From assembly GCF_003967195.1 (NCBI RefSeq), contig NZ_AP018725.1:2786001-2850000 (forward strand): 64,000 nt of DNA, written 5' to 3'. Below the pieces are notes generated by a model, which was given only the letters and a program-made list of their open reading frames with translations, had not been told where the DNA came from and ran no database searches. The stretch is from Sulfuriflexus mobilis. Lineage in GTDB: Bacteria; Pseudomonadota; Gammaproteobacteria; AKS1. This document shows, one piece after another, positions 8,442 through 16,914 of the stretch. The first letter of the stretch is position 1, and each line of letters starts with the position of its first letter. Made by a program: the position numbers and the translations under genes.

Positions 8442-8621
8442 ATGAAAAGAAAAATGCGCGGAATCATAGACCCCTACGGAATCAGTTTAGTACTCGTCAT
8501 CATCGGGGGATTCTTTTTTGAGGCCCAGCAAGATGAAATGCAGCAGGCGCAATTTAGCCAGTCCGTCACCAACAGCGATCAGGCCATTGCACAAAAGACA
8601 ACTGATGCCAATAACAAGTGA
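8442..8621 (+). CDS. Small single-pass membrane protein, 59 residues
   Basis: An open frame from ATG 8442 to TGA 8621. It has a very strong ribosome site (CAGGAGG, nine bases upstream). Seen: a basic start (MKRKMRG), one hydrophobic segment (ISLVLVIIGGFFF, residues 14-26), then a glutamine-rich hydrophilic tail. This is the usual layout of a short inner-membrane protein with its C-terminus exposed. No family is recognised. A hairpin near 8876 could end its transcript. Confidence 0.6.
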   Translation: MKRKMRGIIDPYGISLVLVIIGGFFFEAQQDEMQQAQFSQSVTNSDQAIAQKTTDANNK

Positions 8622-9136
8622 ACTCTATTGACTCACCCTCACTGTGATTATCAGCTTACTACTCGTCTTCCCGTATGTCTTTGTCAGAACCCATCGTCTG
8701 GGTTTTTTAAAAATGCTAACAAAGTCGATACCCGGAGTATGCTCCGTTCGAGCAGGCCTGAGCACACTGTGCTTACCTGGTGCGTATGAATGCCGGGAAC
8801 CTGATGGTCACTGCCCAGTTAATAATTACTGACATAGCGTAATGAGGGATCGGGGATAATAAGCGGTCTACCCTCAGGGACTCCGGTCCCTCCCTTTATT
8901 TCCAAGTTAAAGGCGGTGGCGTCATTTAATTCATGATAAGGCTACTGTATAAACTTAATGGAGTATTCGGAAAAAACGGGAGTACTCCAGTCTGCCCCAT
9001 ATTATGCCTTTATTAGAAAGACTTAATTCTCCAGTCCCGGGCTGTATTTTGCTATCCATGAACCAGACGATGATATAACCTACGCCTGTTTTTTAGCCAT
9101 CTATCTCAACACACAAAGGAACGGGTTTAACCGACA
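8622..9136. other. Intergenic stretch before the GNAT-deacetylase gene
   Basis: About 515 bases. A 62-codon frame at 8644-8832 has no ribosome site and no protein-like composition. The terminator-like hairpin at 8876-8891 is the only clear element. The ribosome site for the next gene is weak: AAAGGAA lies about 17 bases before its ATG. Confidence 0.4.
8876..8891 (+). terminator. Hairpin with TCCG loop, possible terminator
   Basis: Stem AGGGAC/GTCCCT closed by a stable TCCG tetraloop and followed by a pyrimidine-rich CCCTTTATTT run. It lies downstream of the small membrane-protein gene and upstream of the GNAT-deacetylase gene, in the right orientation to end the former. The T run is not continuous, so termination is only moderately likely. 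Confidence 0.4.
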
Positions 9137-10891
9137 ATGTTCAGAATTCGTAAAGTTCTCGATAACACCTCCAGCGCTAACCGCGAGGCTATAAGTCAGG
9201 TCCTGCCTATTCTTGCCGAGCAATTCCCGGCCGCTCGCAAGGAAGAATTTAAAAAACTCCCGGAACAGCTGCACGACCCACTAAAATATGAATATCGTTC
9301 AATCCTGTTCGTTGCAGAAAACGGTGTTGGTAAGGTCAAGGGCTTTGCCATGTTGCTACATTTGCCGGATATCGGCATTGCCTATCTTGAACTGATTTCA
9401 GCCGCCCCGGGGCGAACCGGGGGCGGCATTGGCAGCACGCTATATGAATATGTGCGCGAGGAATGTCAGCTACTGAAGGTAAAAGGCTTATTCTTTGAGT
9501 GCGCCATCGACGACCCGGAGAAGATTAAAGACCCTGCCATATTGAAACAAAACATAGCTCGCTTAAAGTTTTATGAGCGCTACGGTGTCTACCCGATCAT
9601 TAACAATATTTATCCGTCCCCCGTGAACCCTGGCGATCAGGATTTATATTACCTGATGATGGACGACCTTGGAACCAGAAGAAAAATAAACTCCGCCCTT
9701 GCACAGAAGATTATCCGCGCCATTTTAGAACGCAAATACGGTGATGTACTATCACGATCGCAAATCGATGATGTCGTGCTTTCATTTACTGATGACACAC
9801 TGCGTTTCCGCGAGCCACGCTATGTATACAAACCTGTCGCCATTAACCGAAGCCACAAGGACAAGGAATTCATTGCGCTGGTCGTAAATGAAGGCCATAG
9901 CATTCATCACGTAAAAGACCGTGGTTATGTCGAGGCCCCGGTACGCCTGTCGACCATCCTTACCGCGCTCGATAAAACCCAATTATTTAAGCGTGTTGAA
10001 CCCAAGCGAGTCAGCGAGAAGTTGATTAAAAAGGTTCACCTGCCTGCCTATGTAGATTACCTACGTCGTGCCTGTGCCCAAATGGCTCCAGGCAAATCTA
10101 TGTACCCGCTTATCTTCCCGTTGCGTAATTTATCACGCCCGCCAAAAGATATTGAATTGCAGGTGGGTTACTATTGTCTGGATACTTTCACACCGTTAAA
10201 CAGCAATGCCTATCTGGCTGCTCGTGGCGCAGTAGATTGTGCCGTTACCGCTGCTAATGCGGTATTAGATGGCGCTCACATCGCCTACGCACTGGTGCGT
10301 CCGCCGGGCCATCACGCTGAGCGTCGTGCCTTTGGCGGGTTTTGTTATTTTAATTCCGCGGCTATCGCGGCCCATCATCTCAGCGACTATGGCAAAGTTG
10401 CTATACTCGATATCGACTTTCATCATGGTAATGGTACGCAGGACATCTTCTATGAACGCAATGATGTGCTCACGGTGTCAATACATGGTGACCCGCACTT
10501 CGCATATCCGCACTTTGCTGGTTTTAAAGACGAAATTGGCAATAAAGATGGTGAAGGCTTTAACATTAACTTTCCATTACCGGAACATATTACTGCAGAG
10601 AAATATCGCCGTACGCTGTCTACTGCCTTAAAACGTATTAAAGTCTTTAACCCTGCCTACCTGGTGGTCTGTTTGGGACTGGACACCGCCAAATCGGACC
10701 CGACCGGGACCTGGGATCATACATTTGAAGACTTTTTTAAAATCGGTCAATTAATCGGAGCACCCAAGTACCACACCGTTGTAGTGCAAGAAGGCGGTTA
10801 CCGCACACAAACCCTGGGCACCAATGCCAAACATTTTTTTCAGGGATTATGGGCAGGATTCTTTGGGCAGGATAAGGCCAAAAAAAAGTAA
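9137..10891 (+). CDS. Fusion of a GNAT acetyltransferase and a histone-deacetylase-family amidohydrolase
   Basis: 584 residues. Residues 1 to about 185 look like a GNAT N-acetyltransferase (LELISAAPGRTGGGIGSTLY is the acetyl-CoA loop). Residues about 250-575 are an HDAC/AcuC/acetylpolyamine-amidohydrolase domain: RPPGHHAE (about 388), the zinc ligands in DIDFHHGNG (about 425) and GLDTAKSDPTG (about 515), and a C-terminal EGGY tyrosine. All catalytic residues are present. The GLDxxxxDP form is closest to acetylpolyamine amidohydrolases. One protein would thus both add and remove acetyl groups, perhaps on polyamines or lysines. It stands alone, with no polyamine genes next to it. Confidence 0.9.
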   Translation: MFRIRKVLDNTSSANREAISQVLPILAEQFPAARKEEFKKLPEQLHDPLKYEYRSILFVAENGVGKVKGFAMLLHLPDIGIAYLELISAAPGRTGGGIGSTLYEYVREECQLLKVKGLFFECAIDDPEKIKDPAILKQNIARLKFYERYGVYPIINNIYPSPVNPGDQDLYYLMMDDLGTRRKINSALAQKIIRAILERKYGDVLSRSQIDDVVLSFTDDTLRFREPRYVYKPVAINRSHKDKEFIALVVNEGHSIHHVKDRGYVEAPVRLSTILTALDKTQLFKRVEPKRVSEKLIKKVHLPAYVDYLRRACAQMAPGKSMYPLIFPLRNLSRPPKDIELQVGYYCLDTFTPLNSNAYLAARGAVDCAVTAANAVLDGAHIAYALVRPPGHHAERRAFGGFCYFNSAAIAAHHLSDYGKVAILDIDFHHGNGTQDIFYERNDVLTVSIHGDPHFAYPHFAGFKDEIGNKDGEGFNINFPLPEHITAEKYRRTLSTALKRIKVFNPAYLVVCLGLDTAKSDPTGTWDHTFEDFFKIGQLIGAPKYHTVVVQEGGYRTQTLGTNAKHFFQGLWAGFFGQDKAKKK

Positions 10892-10929
10892 TTATGATCA
10901 GGGCACAAACTGAGGTAACCCACTTTTAG

Positions 10930-11182
10930 TCACTGGCCACATTGAACAGTAAAATAGTCAAACGCCAGTGTTTGATCACAACCTTTATCCCCGGAAATTG
11001 AAACCTGGGGCTTGGCAGTAATCGTATAACTCTGTGGTGCTGGCAGGTAAGTAAATCTAGAATATGTATCCCCAAGCCGCTTACATGCCTTTTCCTTGAT
11101 AAAGGCCTTCATACTCGCGCCCTGGAGGTAGTTATTGACAGCACCACACGATCCCGGCCGAACCGAATAGATTTCGTTTCAT
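10930..11182 (-). pseudogene. Probable frameshifted small exported protein
   Basis: A good start (ATG 11182 after AGGAAGGA) begins MKRNLFGSAGIVWCCQ and stops. In a neighbouring frame the sequence continues as CGAVNNYLQGASMKAF and stays open to 10930, ending FDYFTVQCGQ. One frame change near 11130 would join a signal-like start to a cysteine-containing domain. The downstream part alone could also start at ATG 11112 (60 residues). The family is not recognised. Confidence 0.35.
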
Positions 11183-11339
11183 GGATCCTTCCTCCATAGT
11201 ATGGACTGATGATTGCTTTACATGACTACCTCATCATTTTATTACACAATGGTTTGAATGATAATGACCATGATACAGATCAAATCTTCACGCGAATTAC
11301 CCGATAATTTGAGTCTGATCCTAATTACCAGCTTTTATT

Positions 11340-12320
11340 TCACAGTTTCCCAAGATGTTGTTTTACCCAGTCCCTGATGAAGCGCATGTGAAAATCGTAA
11401 TAGTTATCATCAATCCAGGCGTCGCCAATATGTTTGCGCATCATTAGTTGGAAGCCGAGCAACTCGAATTCACGGATCATGACAAACGCAGGTAACAGCG
11501 CCTTTTCCTCGTGCGACAGTTTGCGCACGCTGGTATAGCCGCGCAGGACAGCGCGCCAGCGGGAGGCACTTTGATCATCACGCAGCGTCCACCACAGTGT
11601 TGCCAGGTCATAAATCCGCCAGCAGTAGCCACTCCAGTCAAAATCGATCAGGGTCAGTCCCCCGTCGGGCGACAACATGACGTTACCGGTATGCAGGTCA
11701 CCGTGACACAGGCCAAAGTCCAGTGCCCCTGCCGGGGTGTCGTCAAGCAACACCTGTAGATGATCGGCAAGCCGATGCAGGTAGGCCAGGTCCCTGTCAC
11801 GCTGCGCGAACAACGGTGAAAGTCCTGTCAGGGTCTGCGTGACGAGGAAATCAAAATCCATCGTCCAGCGTTTTGCCGGCGGCTGGAAGCGGTCGGCGGC
11901 GTTATGCAGTTGGGCTGCGAGCTCCCCCAGGCGTAGCATGTTGGTATTGCGCGGACCGGCGTTCCTGCCCAGCAACCGCCCCGGCACGTAGCCAAACAAC
12001 GCGCCGTAGCGGGTACCTTCCGCCGTCTTTACCGAAATATAACGCTGATTATGTTTGTTACGCTTCGGTACCACGGCACTGATCTTTTGCCGCTTTATGA
12101 ATTCGAGGAAACGTAGTTCTTCCTCGAAATCCAGCACGGGCCACCAGTCCTTACGGTTCAGACGGAACACGTAATCCTGGCGCTTGCCCTTGATGAAAAA
12201 ATTATCGTTGCAGTTAAGCGCCAGAATCTTGCAGTCACTTGCACCAATCGTCGGATAATGACGTTTAATCACCGTCAACAAGCTATCAGGGCGAATAACA
12301 GAATGTTGCGCTTTGAGCAT
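11340..12320 (-). CDS. APH/choline-kinase-type phosphotransferase
   Basis: 326 residues with the aminoglycoside-phosphotransferase (protein-kinase-like) fold. Seen: the catalytic loop CHGDLHTGNVML and the metal-binding LIDFDWSGYCWRIYDL in the usual order about 20 residues apart. The start at 12320 is preferred because GGGGGA lies six bases upstream and it falls one base after the stop of the methyltransferase gene, suggesting translational coupling. The family phosphorylates small alcohols, amines or protein side chains; the target here is unknown. The paired methyltransferase hints at a shared small-molecule or modification role. A longer start at 12365 would overlap the upstream gene by 44 bases. 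Confidence 0.85.
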   Translation of the reverse strand: MLKAQHSVIRPDSLLTVIKRHYPTIGASDCKILALNCNDNFFIKGKRQDYVFRLNRKDWWPVLDFEEELRFLEFIKRQKISAVVPKRNKHNQRYISVKTAEGTRYGALFGYVPGRLLGRNAGPRNTNMLRLGELAAQLHNAADRFQPPAKRWTMDFDFLVTQTLTGLSPLFAQRDRDLAYLHRLADHLQVLLDDTPAGALDFGLCHGDLHTGNVMLSPDGGLTLIDFDWSGYCWRIYDLATLWWTLRDDQSASRWRAVLRGYTSVRKLSHEEKALLPAFVMIREFELLGFQLMMRKHIGDAWIDDNYYDFHMRFIRDWVKQHLGKL

Positions 12321-12321
12321 G

Positions 12322-13440
12322 TCACTGTCCCCCTTGTTTTTGTTGGTTAGCGGGTTTCTGGCCATAGATATAATACTGCGTCATATCATGCCATGCGCCC
12401 TTATCGGTGGCACGCTGGCGGATATCGGCCTCGTAATCCTGCTGGATACGCTGGCGGGTTTCTTCTGTCATGCCTTGCAGAGGGTGCGGGTACTGTCCCG
12501 GCGAATACGATTTCAAGCTCAGGAAATCACCCATATCGTCATCAACCTCCAGATACTCTCCGTCGTTCTCTTCATAAAGACGAAAATTATCAAAACCCGC
12601 CAGTTCGAGCATGTCGCGGGCATTGTCGTAATCGCCCGCCGGGATATTGCAGGTGAACTCATAACCATGTTTTGCCATGGCGCGACGCGCACCATCACCC
12701 CAGAAGAAGGAGTTCGACGGCGTGGCATTGAACCCGACATGGCCACCGGGTTTCAGCAGCTCAAACCAGTGACGTAACGTCGCCTGCAGGTTACTCATCC
12801 AGAAAATCGCCGAAGTGCAGTAAATGCGATCAAAACTGTTGGCCGGAAAATCCAGGTTTTCGCCATCCGCATACATAAACTCGAGGTTATCGAGCTCGGT
12901 TGCGGCAAGCTTTTCGTTGCACTTGTCGAGCATGCCCCGGGAAATATCGACGCCAATCACATGGCCAGCCGGGCCAACCCGCTCGGCGGCATAAAAGGCA
13001 ATCGTGCCCGTCCCGGTCGCCACGTCAAGCACTGCATCACCCGGGCCAGGCGGGCAATAGTCGACCGCCTGAATCGCAATCCCCCTGTGCCACTCACTGT
13101 TGTCATAGTTTTTGCTGCGCTCATCGTATGAATCGGTAATCGTACGGTGATAGCCCTGCCTGTCAGCGACCTTGTTATACAGGGGTAAATTGATCGACTC
13201 GACATAGCGCTTGAGCGTCGCCCAGCTGGAGTAGCCGTATTCACGGGCGACAATGCGCTGCGCATCGTTGATCGAGAACTTCGCGGTCAGGATCTCGGTA
13301 TCAGACAGGTTTTTATAAGCGCTATCGTTGTCGCGCAGGCGTGCACAACACGCGCGATCGCCCTGTCGGTGAAGCGCACGCAGGGCTTTAGCTTCTTTTT
13401 TCAGAAACTCGAGATGTGGTTTGCTGGGTAGAGATTTCAT
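12322..13440 (-). CDS. SAM-dependent methyltransferase with an ankyrin-leader-like N-terminus
   Basis: 372 residues. Residues 1-85 (LPSKPHLEFLKKEAKALR and AQRIVAREYGYSSWATLK) match the helical leader often found before ankyrin repeats or stress-related proteins. Residues about 105-260 are a UbiE-type class I methyltransferase with motif I VLDVATGTGTIAFYAAE, motif II GVDIS and a FDRIYCTSAIFWM acidic-loop region. The substrate is unknown. A strong ribosome site (AAGGAGG) precedes ATG 13440. It is followed directly by a phosphotransferase gene, and the two probably form one operon. Confidence 0.85.
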   Translation of the reverse strand: MKSLPSKPHLEFLKKEAKALRALHRQGDRACCARLRDNDSAYKNLSDTEILTAKFSINDAQRIVAREYGYSSWATLKRYVESINLPLYNKVADRQGYHRTITDSYDERSKNYDNSEWHRGIAIQAVDYCPPGPGDAVLDVATGTGTIAFYAAERVGPAGHVIGVDISRGMLDKCNEKLAATELDNLEFMYADGENLDFPANSFDRIYCTSAIFWMSNLQATLRHWFELLKPGGHVGFNATPSNSFFWGDGARRAMAKHGYEFTCNIPAGDYDNARDMLELAGFDNFRLYEENDGEYLEVDDDMGDFLSLKSYSPGQYPHPLQGMTEETRQRIQQDYEADIRQRATDKGAWHDMTQYYIYGQKPANQQKQGGQ

Positions 13441-13836
13441 AGAAATCCTCCTTTCGTCATTCCTGTTGGCCGCGAGACAGGTAGAAAGAAGGACATAATG
13501 TATGTCATTAAATAATAGGTGGGGATCATCCCCTTTCCGCGGACCCAGCTGTGCCCTACTGCACTTTGTTCAGTATAGCAAAAACGCGCAAGATGGGAAG
13601 CTGTCGATGCAGGGGCAGAGCACAAATATTCTATTATTATTTCGAGTGATCTGCCCCTTGATTACATGGGTTTCAAGTGTCCTGATCCCTTGATTTCCAT
13701 CAGAGAAATGAAAGGCAGCGGTGACAAATGAGAATCATTAGTATTTTAACCTATCACCGACCTTTTTATCCGTTGAGTAGATGAATAGCATAAAATAACG
13801 TACTCTAACTCCATTTGTTCTTTCAGGGAATTGAAT
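13441..13836. other. Intergenic region with repeat halves and a Fur-like site
   Basis: About 396 bases. It holds a diverged copy of the inverted repeat that elsewhere ends TCTGACCCCTTGATT (here GGGGCAGAGCACA near 13612 and TCTGCCCCTTGATT, then GTCCTGATCCCTTGATT). It also contains the Fur-like motif at 13726 and, at 13774-13790, the 16-base sequence AGTAGATGAATAGCAT. The last also occurs at the end of the IS4-type remnant near 18221, so it may be a solo element end. Confidence 0.5.
13726..13742. promoter_or_regulatory. Fur-box-like motif
   Basis: AAATGAGAATCATTAGT matches 11 of 12 central bases of the classic Fur site core (ATGATAATCATT). It lies about 100 bases before the beta-helix lipoprotein gene. 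Closely similar motifs recur inside dispersed repeats near 19996, 24475, 29969, 37823 and 38545, so it may instead be repeat sequence. Iron control of the next gene is inference. Confidence 0.4.
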
Positions 13837-15567
13837 ATGCGAATTCAGATTATAAAAGTTTATCTCCTTTTGCTTTGCAGTTCTTTATTAATCTCCTGCA
13901 ATAATCCACCGACAGAAATCACAATTGGTTGTGATGTACAGGAATTAATCACTGCTATTAACACAGCTAATAATACGGCCGGTAATTATCATATTCATCT
14001 GGCACCAGGTTGCACTTATAGCTTCACTTCAAAAGATAACAGTAATGGTGGACATGGTGCCAATGCACTTCCCCTCATTACTAGCACCATTTTCATAGAA
14101 GGTCATCAGGCACGCCTCGAGCGTTCTCAGTCGGCATCGCAGCAATTCCGCCTTTTCTTCATCTCGACTAATGGCAATCTCCGTTTAGACGATCTAAGCA
14201 TCGCTAATTTCTATAGCATTGGCATTCCTGACGAGATCGATCGTGGTGGCGGTGCAATCTATAATGATGGCGACTTGCTCACTGTTAACGCTGTTATCTT
14301 CGAAGGCAACCACAATGTTGCAAATGGCGGCGCCATCTTTAACAAAGGCACTTTGATTATCCGTAATAATAGTGTGTTTAATGGCAATAACGCGAATATT
14401 GGCGGAGCGCTATACAACACAAACATAACAAACATCGCTACATATATCGAAGATAGCCGCTTTGAAAACAATATTGCCCAAACTGGCGGTGCAATATACA
14501 ACACCGGCGGTGATTCGGACTTATCAATCAACACAAGTGAATTTACCGACAATGTTGCATTCGACGATGGCGGCGCCATTTATACTTCACATGGTGAAGT
14601 ATTGATTTACTCTAGTACTTTTTCTGACAACCGCGCTATTCATGCGGCCAATCCAGGCAGTCGTGGCGGCGCCATTTTTTGTGGAGATTGCACACTCTCC
14701 CTGCAACAAAGCACTTTCAAGCTCAACCGCGCCGATGGCGAAGGTGGCGCAATATATAACCATGACGGTGATTTACGTTCTATACAAAAAACCACCTTTG
14801 ACAACAACCTTTCTGATAGAGATGGTGCTGGCTTGTATAATCTTTCTGGCACCTTCACCATGAAGGAAGTTTCCTTCGTGTTTAATAACGCTGACCCCTT
14901 TCAGGCCAGTGGCGGCGCAATCTACAATGGCGGAACCGGAACTATCGAGAAAGCTTATCTGGCTGCGAACGTCGCCGAGCATGGTGGGGCCATATACAAC
15001 AACGGCTCAATGAGCGTGCTTAACAGTACTTTTAGTGTAAACAGTGCCCGCGAAGATGGTGGCCATATCTACAATGGGCAACAATTTGATATCAGTTTTA
15101 GTACATTAGCTGAATCCCAGGCTTATCATGGGCGAGCTATATTCAATGCTGGTAGCAGTTTACGCATCAAAAGTTCAATTCTTTATAATACCACCGTCCA
15201 CCAAAACTGCACCGATCAATCCGGTACACTGCAAGCACTCGGGGTGAATCTCGATAATGTTGGAGATTGCCCTGGCTTTAGTATCGTCGCTGATCCCACT
15301 CTCGATGCAGTGAAGAACAATGGCGGTTATGCGCCAACCTATGGCCTGCTTTCCGGCAGCCCTGCCATCGGCGCGACAAATGATTGCACCGACCATAACG
15401 GCATAACTGTCAACCAGGATCAACGCAACGTCGCTCGACCACAACCACCGTCCACTGGTTGGTGTGATCTCGGTGCTTACGAGGGTGAAGTTATTCCTGC
15501 AGCGCCTCCCGCACCACCTCTTTCCAAGAATACGTCTAACCAGAGTATCGAACATGAAAACCTATAA
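13837..15567 (+). CDS. Beta-helix lipoprotein with choice-of-anchor Q domain
   Basis: 576 residues from ATG 13837 (AGGGAA upstream; a TTG two codons earlier is less likely). Seen: a lipoprotein signal ending LLISC near residue 23, then about ten repeats centred on GGAIYN, spaced roughly 25-35 residues, as in right-handed parallel beta-helix proteins such as chlamydial polymorphic outer-membrane proteins. The C-terminus (NNGGYAPTYGLLSGSPAI and DQR, then WCDLGAYE) is the choice-of-anchor Q signature. It is probably displayed on the outer membrane; adhesion or surface binding is plausible. It overlaps the next gene by 14 bases. Confidence 0.88.
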   Translation: MRIQIIKVYLLLLCSSLLISCNNPPTEITIGCDVQELITAINTANNTAGNYHIHLAPGCTYSFTSKDNSNGGHGANALPLITSTIFIEGHQARLERSQSASQQFRLFFISTNGNLRLDDLSIANFYSIGIPDEIDRGGGAIYNDGDLLTVNAVIFEGNHNVANGGAIFNKGTLIIRNNSVFNGNNANIGGALYNTNITNIATYIEDSRFENNIAQTGGAIYNTGGDSDLSINTSEFTDNVAFDDGGAIYTSHGEVLIYSSTFSDNRAIHAANPGSRGGAIFCGDCTLSLQQSTFKLNRADGEGGAIYNHDGDLRSIQKTTFDNNLSDRDGAGLYNLSGTFTMKEVSFVFNNADPFQASGGAIYNGGTGTIEKAYLAANVAEHGGAIYNNGSMSVLNSTFSVNSAREDGGHIYNGQQFDISFSTLAESQAYHGRAIFNAGSSLRIKSSILYNTTVHQNCTDQSGTLQALGVNLDNVGDCPGFSIVADPTLDAVKNNGGYAPTYGLLSGSPAIGATNDCTDHNGITVNQDQRNVARPQPPSTGWCDLGAYEGEVIPAAPPAPPLSKNTSNQSIEHENL

Positions 15568-15919
15568 CGGTAGTTGTCACTGCGGCGCGATTAAGTTCGC
15601 TTTAAACTGTACTGCAATTACAAAAGGCTTACGTTGCAATTGCTCAATTTGCCGTCGCAAGGGCACCATGATGCTGGGCGAAGCCGTAGACGAAGCGGAC
15701 ATTACCATCGAAGCCAACCCGGAAGACATCGGCCTCTATCAGTTCGATAGCAAAATCGCTAAACACTACTTTTGCAAACACTGCGGTATTTATACTCATC
15801 ACGAAACAGCCCGCTATCCCGGTAAATACCGCGTCAACCTGGGCTGCCTCGATGAAGTCGATCCTTTTGCGCTGGAATATGATGTGTTTGACGGAAAGAA
15901 TTGGATGCCAGAGACTTAA
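15554..15919 (+). CDS. GFA/CENP-V-type zinc protein
   Basis: 121 residues. Seen: GSCHCGAIKF at the start, CNCSICRRKG at residues 28-37 and FCKHCGIYTHH at residues 76-86, the zinc-binding cysteine pattern of the glutathione-dependent formaldehyde-activating (GFA) family. The start at 15554 overlaps the end of the beta-helix gene, so the two may be co-translated. Family members bind glutathione or related adducts, but the reaction is often unproven. It is probably cytoplasmic, as no signal peptide is visible. Confidence 0.9.
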   Translation: MKTYNGSCHCGAIKFALNCTAITKGLRCNCSICRRKGTMMLGEAVDEADITIEANPEDIGLYQFDSKIAKHYFCKHCGIYTHHETARYPGKYRVNLGCLDEVDPFALEYDVFDGKNWMPET

Positions 15920-16311
15920 AAAATGGATTCAGGTACCAGTACTTTCTAATATTAGAGAAAACTGCGACCAGAACCTGTGGTTCAGGAAGTTGCCCTGACA
16001 CTGGAAGTGTAGGGTACTCATAATTGCCTCGACCCATTGGAAATGGGTGAGGTATCCATAATTGTCCTGACCCATCGGAGATGGGTAGGGTATCCATAAT
16101 GAACCTGAATAGGTTCTATGGTGTAAACCTGAATAGATTCTATGGTGTAACCCTGAAAGGGTTCTAAGTGAGTTCTGACCCCTTTTATCATTACGTATTC
16201 TATCGATGCCGGTATTGGCCACGCGCAACGTTGGCGTTACTATATAAATACGTTTTTTTCATCACGTTCACCCTCTACCTTGTTTTTTATCCGTTTTTGT
16301 AGGAGAAACAT
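15920..16311. other. Intergenic region dominated by hairpin array
   Basis: 392 bases between the GFA and HbpS-like genes. Most is hairpin array copy A. It ends with AGTTCTGACCCCTTTTA, a half of the dispersed inverted repeat. A good ribosome site (GTAGGAGAAAC) precedes the next gene. Confidence 0.6.
15950..16167 (+). repeat. Hairpin array, copy A
   Basis: Seven short stem-loops in a row joined by fixed linkers. Examples: GAACC-TGT-GGTTC (15971), CCCT-GA-CACT-GGA-AGTG-T-AGGG (15993), CCTC-GA-CCCATT-GGA-AATGGG-T-GAGG (16027), CCT-GA-CCCATC-GGA-GATGGG-T-AGG (16066), then two TGAATA-loop hairpins and one TGAA-loop hairpin. Linkers TACTCATAATTG and TATCCATAAT(T)G recur. The array starts about 30 bases after the GFA gene, on the same strand. 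Copies B (29445), C (31525) and D (48720, reversed) share this plan. Confidence 0.8.
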
Positions 16312-16812
16312 ATGCATATATCCAAACTGTCTTTACTGCCTATGCTTGCTGCAGTCGTCGCGACGCCTCTACTGGCCGAGGAACCCATGACCATCAGTGT
16401 CAAGCGTCTGACCCTGGATACAGCGAGCCGCATCGCCCAGGCCGCCATTAAGCAGTGTCGCAAGGAAGGGGTGCAGATTGCCGTCACCGTCGTGGATCGC
16501 GCTGGCCACCCGCAGGTCGTAATGCGTGATGTACTGGCCATGGATATTACCCTGACCATCAGTAAACAAAAGGCCCACACGGCTATGGCCTTCAATACCC
16601 CACTTTCCGAAATGGAAGACCGTTTCAAGGGCGCTTACGCGGTACCCAAGATCGACGGACTGGTGGTCAGTGCCGGCGGTCTACCCATTAATATTGCTGG
16701 TACGATCCTCGGTGGCGTTGGTGTCAGTGGTGCACCTTCAGGCGTGACGGATGAAAAATGTGCCAAGGCCGGTGTGGATGCGGTACGCGCGGATCTGGAA
16801 CTAGAAGGCTAG
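16312..16812 (+). CDS. Exported GlcG/HbpS-type heme-binding-like protein
   Basis: 166 residues. Seen: a Sec signal peptide (residues 5-22, cleavage near LLAEE), then the DUF336/GlcG-HbpS fold: LTLDTASRIAQAAIKQC, VTVVDRAGHPQVVMRD, AHTAMAF and GGLPINIAG followed by GGVGVSGAP. Members bind heme or act in glycolate or redox sensing. The export signal favours a periplasmic heme- or cobalamin-related role. A paralogue lies at 34166 with the same layout. GTAGGAG precedes the ATG. Confidence 0.88.
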   Translation: MHISKLSLLPMLAAVVATPLLAEEPMTISVKRLTLDTASRIAQAAIKQCRKEGVQIAVTVVDRAGHPQVVMRDVLAMDITLTISKQKAHTAMAFNTPLSEMEDRFKGAYAVPKIDGLVVSAGGLPINIAGTILGGVGVSGAPSGVTDEKCAKAGVDAVRADLELEG

Positions 16813-16914
16813 CTAGCCTGCGGGACGACACAGGGAATGTCTCCCGCACTCGCCATTAAACGTGGTATGTCCCCTATTATTCTGCAATGGATGGCGGTCA
16901 TTCAGAACAGGGCA

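Noticed and set aside
8644-8832. Possible 62-codon gene after the small membrane protein
   Set aside because: No ribosome site; only a hydrophobic start, with nothing protein-like after it.
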